In this document: piece by piece, positions 54,918-64,000 of the stretch
How the letters are laid out: every line of letters starts with the position of its first letter
How positions within the stretch are numbered: position 1 is the stretch's first letter
Source: Pristionchus mayeri
Lineage: Eukaryota; Nematoda; Chromadorea; Rhabditida; Neodiplogasteridae
Reading direction: 5' to 3'
Assembly: GCA_036245805.1 (NCBI GenBank)
Contig: BTRK01000001.1
Coordinates: forward strand, 31,258,758-31,322,757
DNA length: 64,000 bases
The notes under the pieces: generated by a model
Databases searched by the model: none
The model's input: the letters and a program-made list of their open reading frames with translations, nothing else
What the model was told of the DNA's origin: nothing
Translations under genes and position numbers: made by a program

Positions 54918-56900
54918 ATGCAGGCGGCCCGGGTTCTCGCCACTCCTCCGCCCCTGCTGATGTGGATCAATCGATCTGCGCGTCACTTCACCAGGTATTC
55001 CAACCGTACCTTCTCGGGAGGGGGACTTCCACTCTAGCAATTCGTTACCGTTATTTTTCACCCAGGCTCTGCCACACGACGGAAGCGCACTTTGATGGGA
55101 CGACAACAGGAGCAGGGCAGTGGAGGAAGGAAAGGGAAGTTCTTAGGGGGAGGGATACACAGAGAGAGTGGGGTAGAGGGGAAGTGGGGGTGGGTTACCC
55201 AAAATTTTTTTTGATAGGCGCATGCCCTCCCACAGCGTGTCATTGCGGATCAAAACCTTATTTGCTTGGCGGAGACTCTCCACTTCTTCTTTCAAGTTAA
55301 TGTCTTTATATCCTCCCTCGGATCGGTCTCTTGCGAGAAATAAGAGTGTAATGAATCGATACTCTTCACATTTCGTGCGAAACAAAACTAGCCAACATCC
55401 GAAACGAACATAACTTACCGACATTCGAAACATCTTTCGTTCAACTATGTTCAGTACCAATTTCTTCCGGGTGCGACCGCTCAAAATGACTTTAATGAAT
55501 GGAATCTATCGCTCCCCTCTAGTGTTGGCGATTTTATTCCTCCCCTCTATCAGAACTTTTCATTACTCGCCGCTCGGAGCGGTTGTAGTCTGAGAACCTT
55601 TGATTCTGAGAATCACATGATTCTCAGAATCAAAGGATACTCTACTTGTAACCATTTGCACAATGCATGAATCCGCTTGATATTTTGGGATTGTATTTTA
55701 CAAGAGTCCCTACACTATTCTAATTTCTAATCAATATGATATTTTTTTGTTTCGTTTTACTTTTCCCTTCTTATATTTTTCAAAAATAGTTCAGTGCAAA
55801 ATGATGATTGATCACCACAAATAAGGGGACTTATCATTTGGCCTATTCAGAGACATCGTATGTTCTTTCTTTTACCATGGTTGTTGAGATACACAATGAA
55901 TCGCGTCAAGTAAAACATGCTGATGTGATAAAAGATTGTTTCATGGCTATAGATAAACAAGAGTAACTAGTTTAATGAACAAAAACCTAAATCGCTCAAA
56001 ATTATCTCCAAAATGGAAGAACCTTTGATTCCTCGAGCGATTTTTTTCGAAGAATCATTGCATTCCTCGGCTGAGGGAATGGCGGGTTTGGGAATCATTC
56101 CATTCCTCAAATCGCGATTTAACCGGTCGGCCAGGAATCAAATTGCCAACACTACTCCCCTCACCCGCCACGCAAATGAGGTTTTTGTTGCGCGCTGAGA
56201 CGCTGTGCCTGCCACAGGTGGTCCAAATTCCCGACCTGGAAGCACCGGGAAAGGGAAACGTCGCCAAGCACATGTGCTGACCATTGCGGCAGGCTAGTAG
56301 ATCAACTAGTGGTCGTCGCGCAACGGAGGCAAAGCATCCGATGCGCGCAGTGCACCGACACTTGCGCTTGCGTCGATCGATCCCTCTCTTTGGTGAACTT
56401 CACACGCGTATGCTGGTGTGCCTCTCCAAGCAGTCGCGCTACTTGGAAAGGCATACCAGCCATATCAGATGGATCATTCTATGAGAAATGCTGCAAATTA
56501 TATCCATCTGGATCTGTCTGGCACGCTGGTATCTTCTTGGAAGGTGTAAGATTAAGCCATGGAGGGCATTCAAGTGGATTTGAGCACAAGCTACCTGTTT
56601 GTTCTTACTTCCAGTATGGGCTTCTAACATTTAACGGGGGAACTTCTTGGATAACCCACCCCCCCCCCCTTCTTTCCCTCTACACCACTCAGTTTCCTGA
56701 ATCCCTCCTCGATTTTCGGTCCCACGTCTTCTTCTGCTCGAGGCATTTTAAATCTCAAATGTGAAAGATCAAAATTTATGTTCACAGTTCGAATAAAACT
56801 CCCCAGTCTAAGATTTTATCATTGCAGTATCAGTGACGTGAGGTTGCAAAAGGCGCAGCATGTAGCTGCAGCGGCACGATTGATCAGGCACTGCTCGTGA
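54918..56900 (+). CDS. Candidate small protein with mitochondrial-type N-terminus
   Basis: Exon 54918-54994 begins with an Arg-rich, acid-free segment (MQAARVLATPPPLLMWINRS) resembling a mitochondrial presequence, and ends at a CCAG/GTATTC donor. Exon 56828-56900, after CATTGCAG, continues in phase (ISDVRLQKAQHVAAAARLIR) to TGA, giving 49 residues. A middle exon starting at 56219 (after GCCACAG) is also possible in phase. The 1.8-kb intron is long and repeat-bearing. Family not recognised; the presequence call is a composition judgement. Confidence 0.35.
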
Positions 56901-56956
56901 GAGAAGGGGGGGGGGGCGGAGTAGAGAGCATTATGATTGAGATGAAGTGTATGTTT

Positions 56957-57098
56957 GGCACTAGCCGGGATGAGAACCAAAAAAGTACCCTTCTGCTCAC
57001 TTCTGCTCACAAAAAAGTTCACAGTAGGTTTCCAAAGTATCTAAAATGCTTCTGTGAAAGTTCTACAGTAGGGTCCATTTTTCGTTCTCATCCGCCAC
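56957..57098. mobile_element. MITE family 2 copy
   Basis: GGCACTAGCCGGGATGAGAACC and TCGTTCTCATCCGCCACAG ends; interior AAAGTACCCTTCTG.. as in other copies. Confidence 0.65.
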
Positions 57099-58034
57099 AG
57101 CCCCGTATGTTTCCCGAATGTCAAATATGCTTTCAGGCGTCGTGCACACTCTCTGAGGGGCGAGGACAACTAAATAAATGATCATTATAGAAATCATTGT
57201 GCATTTTTTGTGAGATTACGCGCAAGATTGCTCCTTCATAGCGGCCCAAAATAGTAGACAATTCCACTGAAGCCGGTTTAGCCAATCTTTGCGCATTCTC
57301 ACCATTCGGATGAAATCCCCTGAACCTGGAAGGATCCCTTGTACAGTCGAAGCTCCATTAGTGGAGGCTAGTTGGTGAACTAGCGGCTTGTCGCAATGAC
57401 TGACGGAGATGTTTCCGTAGGGCGTTTGAGCCCGGCCCATGTCTACCGAAAGTTCCGATGTGAAAAAACCGAAAGTTCCGATTTTAGAACTCTTTCCTGT
57501 TGAGCTCAATGATGAATTTGGAACACTTTTTTCACCCTCTCTAAAGTTAAAAAATAAAATACCCCGCGTGTATACTAACGAAAAGAATAGAGCTTTGTGT
57601 CTGATTTTGTCGTTAAACAAGCTTCTTGAATTGGAATGGTCAATAGGAAAACACTTCTCCATGAAGTTTACCGCATCGCCAGGTAATCTGCCTTATTTTA
57701 CTACAAAATTATGAAAGAAATAATTCATAGTTTTTTTCAGTTCGACGGCGAATGGAGATAGTGGCTGACGCTTGAGTTAAGTATTTTAATTTTTTGATAT
57801 TTGTTGGAAGCTGCAAATCTAATTCCTTCCCATCATAGGTTGCAGCTTCGGGCCAACTCTACATCGACTGCGTTGGGTCTCCGAGTCACTATGTGGATCT
57901 CGGATGTTCTCCCATAACATTTCCCTCGATCTTTCTCCCTCCTCTCTTTCTCTACCTCATCCTCTCTACGTCCGTCTCCTTCAGTCTATACCCTTTCGTC
58001 TTTACATTTAATACCGCTTTTCCGCAGTTTTGCG
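57099..58034. other. Gene-poor interval
   Basis: Open frames on both strands (57216-57714) show no recognisable domain or convincing splice pattern. Nothing else identified. Confidence 0.4.
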
Positions 58035-58047
58035 GCAAAATATGATG

Positions 58048-58150
58048 CAGTACAGCCAGTGGTCCGAGCGAAGATGGCAAAATGCATTAGACCTCTACGG
58101 GATCGAACCTGCGACCTCAAGATACTCGGCCATTGTGACACTAGTGCCCC
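58048..58150 (-). repeat. tRNA-derived (SINE-like) remnant
   Basis: On the minus strand an A-box-like TGGCCGAGTATC (58132-58121) is followed by a B box GGTTCGATCCC (58109-58099). The stretch GTCACAATGGCCGAGT resembles a serine tRNA 5' half. The A-B spacing is only about 11 bases, too short for a working tRNA, so the middle has collapsed. The adjoining phrase TACAGCCAGTGGTC recurs at 44020-44033. Confidence 0.45.
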
Positions 58151-58207
58151 TGCCTTAGTTCTCAGCTATGTAGTAGTGAAAGAGGGTGCGCACGAGTTAG
58201 GCCGAGG

Positions 58208-58876
58208 GGGTCCATACCAAAATGTCCCCCCTCTCCCCCTGGCAGTACCCTCCTCTCTCCTCAAATTTTGGAGTTTTAATTACATAACTTAATTAATTTT
58301 GGTTAAAAAGCTTCGCTCTTTTTTGATTATTAAAGAGCTTGAGCTGTTCTATCTTTTTTATGTTGATGCCTAAGACCTCAGATTCACAGGAACTTCGCTA
58401 CACTATCAAATGCGATAATTACTACATTTGATAGCATAGCGAAGTTCCTGTGAATCTGAGCTCTTAGGCATCAACAAACAAAAGATAGAACAGCTAAGCT
58501 CTTTAAAGGAGGAGTAAAGGCAAATGCACGCCCGGTTGAAATATGTTTCAATTAGAGGAGAACTCTCTTCAAGTCGCGTGCTCTCTCGCTCGTTGCCTGA
58601 GCTTTCCCTGATTTGGCTTCCAGCCAACTACCGATATCTCTGTTCGGAATGGAGATATCAATGTGAAAATTTCGTAGCTTCTTATCGTTTGGGAGATCTA
58701 GGTCGTGCATACGAAAGCGTCAATAATTGAAGTTTGCCTTTATTCCTCCTTTAATAATCAAAAAAGAGCGAAGCTTTTTAACCAAAATTAATTAAGTTAA
58801 GTAATTAAAACTCCAAAATTTGAGGAGAGAGGAGGGTACTGCCAGAGGGAGAGGGGGGACATTTTGGTAGGGACCC
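58208..58876. mobile_element. Inverted-repeat element A, interrupted copy
   Basis: GGGTCCATACCAAAATGTCCCCC at the left matches the complement at 58854-58876. The arms include GGTTAAAAAGCTTCGCTC and GCCTAAGACCTCAGATTCAC with internal palindromes. It is interrupted at 58507-58750. A sister copy without the interruption lies at 61885-62247. Confidence 0.85.
58507..58750. mobile_element. Nested element with TTAA target duplication
   Basis: Terminal inverted repeats AGGAGGAGTAAAGGCAAA and TTTGCCTTTATTCCTCCT are flanked on both sides by TTAA (58503-58506 and 58751-58754). The uninterrupted sister element has a single TTAA at the same point. TTAA duplication is the mark of piggyBac-type transposition; at 244 bp it is non-autonomous. 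Confidence 0.75.
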
Positions 58877-59545
58877 AGGCCGAGGGAGGGGGATAGGAAG
58901 CAGGCGGGGAGCGGGAAGGGAGGTGAGGGGATGGCCATCGAACTTGGTCGGATGAGAAATATGACGAGAAGCAGAGGAGGAGAAGGGGAGAAGAAGAGGA
59001 GGGGAAGATGAGAAGTGAAGAAGAAGAGGATGAGAGGAGAGGAGAAAATTAGTCGAGAATAGAAGAGGAGAATAAGGCAAGAGAAGAGAAGGGGAAGGGG
59101 AGACGAGAGGAAGGGGTGGAGAAGAAGAGGAGAGGCGAGGAGGAGAAGGGGAGAAGAGAAGAGGAAAAGAAAATGAGCAGAAGTGGGGAAGAAGATGAGA
59201 GGAAGGGGGAAGAGAAGAGGAGGAGAAGGGGATAAAAAGAGGGGAGTAGGAGAAGAATGGTGTAAGCTAAGAGGAGAAAAAGGGGATAAGAAGAGGAAAA
59301 GAATATGAGGAGAACAGAAGAAGAGAAGAGTAGAGGAGAGGAGGAGAAGAGCTGACGAGACGAAGAGGAGGAGAAGAAGAGAAGAAAATGAGCAGAAGAG
59401 GGGGTAAGAGAAGAGGAGGAGAAGGGGATAAGCTAAGAGGAGGAAAAGGGTATACGAAGATGAGGAGAAAAAGATCACGAGAAGAGAGCTGAAGAGAAGA
59501 AGGAGGGGAGAGGAGAAGAGGAGAAGAAGAGGGAAAGCTTCCCTT
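58850..59545. repeat. GA-rich low-complexity tract, about 0.6 kb
   Basis: Between 58960 and 59535 the + strand is almost only A and G (AGGAGAAG, GAGAAGAAGAGG units). Long frames here, such as 58792-59478 on minus, are composition artefacts. Confidence 0.9.
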
Positions 59546-60609
59546 AGTTTATCTCCCGTTGGTCTCCTATCGGCAACTTTGATGTTTTTTCTGCGGGGAA
59601 TGAGGTAGGAAACTAGTGAGATGGAAGTACCAGGGCTTCGTTCTGAACCAATGAATAATTCTCTGTTTTATCTGTTGGCATAAGCACGGAGGTAGTGAGA
59701 GGAGGATAGCTGGAAGCTTTTAGAATCAATGGCAATTCACGGTAGACAGAATGAATCGATACAATACAGGCGAATACCCGAACTGGCGATAAGGGAAGGA
59801 GTTAGAGCTGACAATTCAATGTTCAAAATTTTCGGGCAAAACAGAGTAAGGAAAATGGAGAGTCTAGTGTCGAATTGACTAATGGAAAGCAGAGGTTGAG
59901 ATGTTTCGGGCGAATATCGACTCTCCTCGGAATCAAACTAATTTTGAGAAAGGCCGAGGCCCGAATTTGGAACTCTGCCAATCAGTCATACAGAGGGGGA
60001 GGGCACGCGAAACATGTAGATTCGCATTCCGACTTGCTGTATTCTGTCGGCACAAATGTCTTTTCAAATTTCAAAATTTCAAATTTTTTCAAATTTCAAA
60101 TTTTTATTCCATCCATTCAGAGAGCATAGGAGGTATGGGATTGTCCTTGATGTAGTTGATGGAAGTTACGTCGCTCCTGGCGATTCGTTGTGTGGGGTTC
60201 TGTGAAAGATCTACGTGGGGGTATTGTTTTTGGTCCTCATCCGGCGTAGCGACGGCGGGAAACAAGAGAAATTGTTGGAGCTTCACGCTTTCCTTACGAT
60301 GAAAGTGATCGAGTAATTGAAATCGTTTAATCACTCAGCCTCGTGTGGTGATTCATCGATAAAGACACGTTGTTTAAGCACATTTGAGTTGAATGCACAC
60401 CATGAACTAGGAAGGAATCACTCTTTCGTCGCTCTCGCATCCGAGAATCATTGTGAGTGCGGGAGAGATAGTGAACGAGACAACCAGAGAGAAGGTGAGG
60501 CTAAACTCTACAGGAGATAACAACAAGAAAAGGCATTCCGCGTCAAAGCATCGTCCATTTACTTCGTCATTTTCCTTTATTCCCTTCAGTATTTCAGCAA
60601 TCGATTCAG
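59546..60609. other. Gene-poor interval
   Basis: Includes a half copy of MITE family 2 near 60205-60250 (GGTATTGTTTTTGGTCCTCATCCGG) and a repeated CAAATTTCAAA stretch near 60065-60105. No supported exon. Confidence 0.4.
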
Positions 60610-60875
60610 ATGGAATCACTCGCACAACACTACCAGTGCGGCATTTGTTTCGAAATTTTCGGTGCGTTTCTTAATTAAGATATTCTAAATCCGTCCCAAT
60701 TAGACATCACCGTGAAATATCGTCCCTAAAATGTGATCCTTCGATTCTAACGGCACTGTAAAGTACTTTTACCTCGAATTGTTTCAGATTCCGCGAAGCA
60801 CATACCGCGCTCGTTCCGTTGTGGCCACACTTATTGCAGTGTATGCATCGAGAGCTTGAAGAAGAACACTCTTGT
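60610..60875 (+). pseudogene. RING-HC finger gene fragment
   Basis: Exon 60610-60661 begins after a CAG acceptor with ATG and reads YQCGICFEIF. After a GTGCGT..TTTCAG intron, 60788 onward reads SFRCGHTYCSVCIESLKK in phase. This is a canonical RING-HC pattern (CxxC, CGHxxCxxC). The last zinc ligand pair is incomplete: the frame reads LVCVYW instead of a second CxxC, unless splicing removes bases after about 60872. Repetitive DNA follows. It is either the first two exons of a gene broken by insertions or a gene relic. Confidence 0.5.
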
Positions 60876-60959
60876 GTGCGTTTACTGGTGGCATAATCTT
60901 GGTAACATGGTCTCTCCATTACACATGGCTAGCTTGAGTCTAGCCTGGTCTAACTAGGG

Positions 60960-61200
60960 TGGTAAAAACAAATCATCGAGCCCTCTCAGCGACTATTATT
61001 ATATCGAGCTGGATCGAGCCTGGATCGAGCTTTCGAGCCATCGACTCTCTCCCCTTTTACGACCACTTTACGATCGAACCATCGAATCCCTTTCGAGCCT
61101 GAATCGAGCCTGGCATTTTCTCAGCTCTCCGTGGACCAAATGAGCTAAATTTGATGCCGTTCGAATCAGCTCGATTAGTGCTATCGAAAAAATATGAATT
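60960..61200. repeat. Degenerate TCGAGC-rich repeat
   Basis: The phrase ATCGAGC / CGAGCCTGGATCGAGC recurs about ten times with irregular spacing. Origin unknown. Confidence 0.5.
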
Positions 61201-61577
61201 TCATGAAAAAAATGTAAAACAATATTTTCGATTTTTTTCTAGTGCATTGCAATTCAAGAGCAGATCCATGATCAAATGATCGTGTGAAATCATATCCCTT
61301 TATTATCTTGTTTCTTTTTAAATTTATGTTGTTTCATTTTTCAACCTTTTCCAATTGAGGGCTTCTTGTCAAAGGGTCGCCATTGGGGTCGGTTGTAACT
61401 CCCTGTTGTAATCGATCGGCCCGCCTTTTCTTCCCAACTCTTTTACAATTTATGATTATAGACTAATTACGACGCTACTTGGAAGCCCTAAATGGCTCCC
61501 TCTCACCCTGGTACATATCTCAGTCATTCGCTTAGTCATTCAGTCTCTTGACCGTCCGCTTTGACTAAGCTCTCACC

Positions 61578-61770
61578 ATGGTTCACTCTCCAATCTGGAA
61601 TCACTACGACAAAGAGTCCTCGGACAAGGCCAAGTGTAAGCACTTCCCTTCATCATTATGCATCAAGAAAGGAACCACTTCGGAGGAACAACTTGTGGCG
61701 CCATATGAGAGGAATCGCGAGAGAATCGAGCACTCAGCGGCGGCGAATTCAAATTTGTCCTTTCTCGCTA
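61578..61770 (+). pseudogene. Decayed BED-type zinc finger (hAT-like transposase start)
   Basis: ATG at 61578 begins SPIWNHYDKESSDKAKCKHF, with the aromatic and AKC spacing of BED fingers found at the N-terminus of hAT transposases. KKGTTS follows, and the expected L-W-R-H-M continuation (NNLWRHMRG) is in another frame, so the copy is frameshifted. The second cysteine of the first pair is missing. No catalytic core follows. Confidence 0.55.
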
Positions 61771-61884
61771 AAATTGTAGTTACAAGTACTATGAATGATG
61801 CTCTTTTAAACTGCGTCGTCAGAATTTTGATATCTTTCGTCATCGTCGAGATTCAGAAGGCCAAACATGGTACTATCACTTTTC

Positions 61885-62247
61885 GGGTCCATCCGAAAAC
61901 GTCCCCCCTCTCCCCCTGGCAGTAAAAAGCTTCGCTCTTTTTTGATTGTTAAAGAGCTGGAGCTGTTCTATCTTTTGTATGTTGATGCCTAAGAGCTCAG
62001 ACTCGAATGAACATCACTATACTATCAAATGTAATAATTACCGAATTTGATAGTATAGCGATGTTCATTCGAGTCTGAGCTCTTAGGCATCAACATACAA
62101 AAGATAGAACAGCTCCAGCTCTTTAACAATCAAAAAAGAGCGAAGCTTTTTAACCAAAATTAATAGAGTTATGTAATTAAAACTTCAAAATTTGATTAGA
62201 GAGGCGGGTACTGCCAGGGGGAGAGGGGGGACGTTTTCGGATGGACC
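61885..62247. mobile_element. Inverted-repeat element A, uninterrupted copy
   Basis: Ends GGGTCCATCCGAAAACGTCC and GGACGTTTTCGGATGGACCC. The arms match 58208-58876 (AAAAAGCTTCGCTC, GAGCTCTTAGGCATCAACATA). The centre TTTGATAGTATAGCGATG forms a further palindrome. It carries the empty site for the nested TTAA element. Confidence 0.88.
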
Positions 62248-62365
62248 CATTAAGTGACAATCGAAATCATGAATCTGACCCAGCATCTGACACACTGCCA
62301 CGGGCTACTGTATGTTCTTGCAACGGTAGAAGAAAGATATTGATGTTTTGCATCCAACTGCATAC

Positions 62366-63135
62366 GAAATCATGAATCTGACCCAGCGTCCGACCCACGG
62401 CCACGGGTTACGGTAGCCTCCGGTTACGGTAGGAGTACGGTATCGATGATTTACATCCATCCTCCGATGAAATCATAAATGTGACACATCATCTGACCCA
62501 AGGCCACTCCAGGTTACGGTACACAGACTCACAGACGAACACCATATTTGTGGTCATAAAAATTTTTCTTCTGTTAATTTCTGAAATCTTTTACGTGTAA
62601 TCATCTTGTATTTCGATTGCACAGAAACTATCAAAATCCCATCCAAATCGAAAGCTCCTGACACAAAAAGCTTTCAGTTTATTGTAAATGTTGTAACTAG
62701 TGGGCAACTACGCCTCTTTTAAACTTCCGTGAATATTTAGACAATAATCCCATTTGGATGCTGCAAAATGCCTGCAAAATCATGGTTCTCACGCTTTTTT
62801 GCATCCATCCGCAGACGAAATCATGAATCTGACCCAGCGTACGACCCGGCGCACTGGGTTACGGTATGCTTTGGTTACTGTAATAGTACGGTATCGATGA
62901 TTTCCATCCATCCTCCGATGAAATCATGAGTCTGACACACCATCTGCTCCAACGCCACTTCCAGGTTACGGTAGGATCACTCACAGACGAACACTATATT
63001 TGTGGTCGTAAAAATTTTTCTTCTGGAAATTTCGGAAATCTTTCTAGTGTAATGACCTTATATTTCGATTGCACAGAAACTATCAAAATCTCATTCGAAT
63101 CGAAAGCGCCAGTCAAAAAAGCGTTCAGTTTATGG
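62366..63135. repeat. Direct repeat, two units of about 320 bp
   Basis: Units at about 62366-62690 and 62817-63130 share the same series: ATCATGAATCTGACCCAGCG, GGTATCGATGATTT, CATCCTCCGATGAAATCAT, CACAGACGAACAC, TTGCACAGAAACTATCAAAA. A shorter third match to the first 50 bases starts at 62265. Possibly long terminal repeats or a tandem satellite; no coding sequence lies between. Confidence 0.7.
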
Positions 63136-63493
63136 TAAGGTATGCAATTGATAGTGCCTATGGTTGTCTATCTTGTGCCCAAAAATCAGGAAAATCGAGA
63201 AGGGGAAAAAAAGTGGGCTCACTTATGTACGGTGACTCCAAAATCGGTCCAGGACAGCAATACTTCCAAAGCTCCAATTGACCCCTATTTGGTTCGAATA
63301 CATTCAAAATCATCAAAAATAACATTTTAAATTGTTTCCCCAATAGGTATACCACTTCCATTGCTCAAAAATTGCGGTATGACCTCAAATTCAAAAATCG
63401 ATATGTTGACCCTCATCAACTAAAGGGATGGGTCCTATTGCACTAAATCGGTTCCACATAATGAAGGAACATCCCTAGAAACGTCTTACAAAA

Positions 63494-64000
63494 AGTGGGC
63501 ACCTGTAAATGCGATATTTCATCTCATCATTTTCAGGAAAGGCACAAAAGTACACATCCGTTCAAAATTGACACTCGGACCTGAACCTAGGCTAGAATTG
63601 TAGAGAACAACGAGCTAAACATTTTATCTCTTGAAAGTGAGTCTCTATCTTTTCGTTGACGCGCGCTACAGAGCCTAGAAGTTGCCAACAAATGGGCTAG
63701 AATCCCCCGAGAGCGCGTGCTCTAACCGTCTAGCGCTCTCGCCGTCTGACCTCTCTCTCTCCCCTCCATTTAGCGCACCCTTGCGCGCCTCCGCAGTAGT
63801 TTTCTACCACCTTCTAGGCTCTGTAGCGCGCGTCAACGAAAAGATAGAGACTCACTTTCAACAGATAAAATATTTAGCTCGTTGTTCTCTACAATTCTAG
63901 CCTAGGTTCAGGTCCGAGTGTCAATTTTGAACGGATGTGTACTTTTGTGCCTTTCCTGAAAATGATGAGATGAAATATCGCATTTACAGGTGCCCACTTT
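63494..64000. mobile_element. Inverted repeat running off the window end
   Basis: AAAGTGGGCACCTGTAAATG at 63498 is the reverse complement of the last 20 bases of the window. Arms of about 180 bp flank a GC-rich centre (63670-63820) containing GAGAGCGCGTGCTC and TAGCGCTCTC blocks. The element probably continues beyond 64000. Confidence 0.8.

Noticed and set aside
55143..55484. Minus-strand frame with KEEVESLRQANK
   Set aside because: Resembles a coiled-coil exon with a plausible donor, but no start, partner exon or stop can be assigned.
56219..56400. Exon with CAQCTDTC cysteines after GCCACAG
   Set aside because: In phase with 54918-54994 and open, but no donor clearly links it to 56828 and part of it overlaps a local hairpin; kept only as an alternative.
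58792..59478. 228-codon minus-strand frame rich in Leu and Ser
   Set aside because: It is the complement of the GA-rich tract; the open frame follows from composition.
63690..63760. tRNA-like blocks GAGAGCGCGTGCTC..TAGCGCTCTC
   Set aside because: No consistent A and B boxes or cloverleaf; more likely the GC-rich centre of the inverted repeat.
1..64000. CRISPR arrays, rRNA or intact tRNA genes, phage or bacterial operons
   Set aside because: None seen; repeats are eukaryotic foldback elements and the genes are intron-rich.

Overview
The window reads as nuclear DNA of a free-living nematode, most likely a diplogastrid of the Pristionchus type (inference; no search was run). The grounds are many short exons with GTRAGT/GTACGGTA donors and TTTCAG/TTGCAG acceptors, AG trans-splice-like acceptors just before start codons, GC-richer exons inside AT-rich introns, and introns full of small foldback elements. 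Nothing prokaryotic was found. Gene models were built by hand by joining open frames across GT..AG introns in matching phase.

Layout. 1-15.2 kb is an accessory block: a tandem family of three F-box-like genes on + (one cut by the window start, one apparently intact, one 3'-truncated), with duplicated 3' flanks and recurring minus-strand coiled-coil exon copies. Between F-box copies 1 and 2 lie a candidate three-exon gene (2.87-3.62 kb), a minus-strand gene for a two-helix membrane protein with a coiled-coil tail (4.2-7.46 kb, RTE retrotransposon remnant in its large intron), and a partly resolved + gene (7.7-8.4 kb). 15.5-19.2 kb is rnr-2, the ribonucleotide reductase small subunit, with E2F-like promoter sites. 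20.06-26.92 kb is a 16-exon RING-type protein gene whose introns hold long inverted repeats. 27.43-32.24 kb encodes a protein with a retroelement-type integrase H2C2 zinc-binding domain; 340 bp downstream begins a nucleoporin Nup107 homologue (32.58-40.25 kb), possibly co-transcribed. 41.43-53.26 kb is a roughly 35-exon gene for a 793-residue nuclear-type coiled-coil protein, most of whose exons encode whole numbers of heptads. 53.3-64 kb is gene-poor: a candidate mitochondrial micropeptide, a RING fragment, a decayed BED zinc finger and many inverted-repeat elements.

Housekeeping functions dominate the middle (dNTP supply, nuclear pore scaffold, probable ubiquitin ligase). The unusual features are the repeats: at least six foldback families, two long inverted repeats of about 1.0 and 0.77 kb, a nested TTAA insertion with its empty site nearby, and palindromes carrying paired TGACGTCA sites. 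The coiled-coil gene built from symmetric heptad exons, with a duplicated three-exon block, is the most interesting protein-coding architecture.
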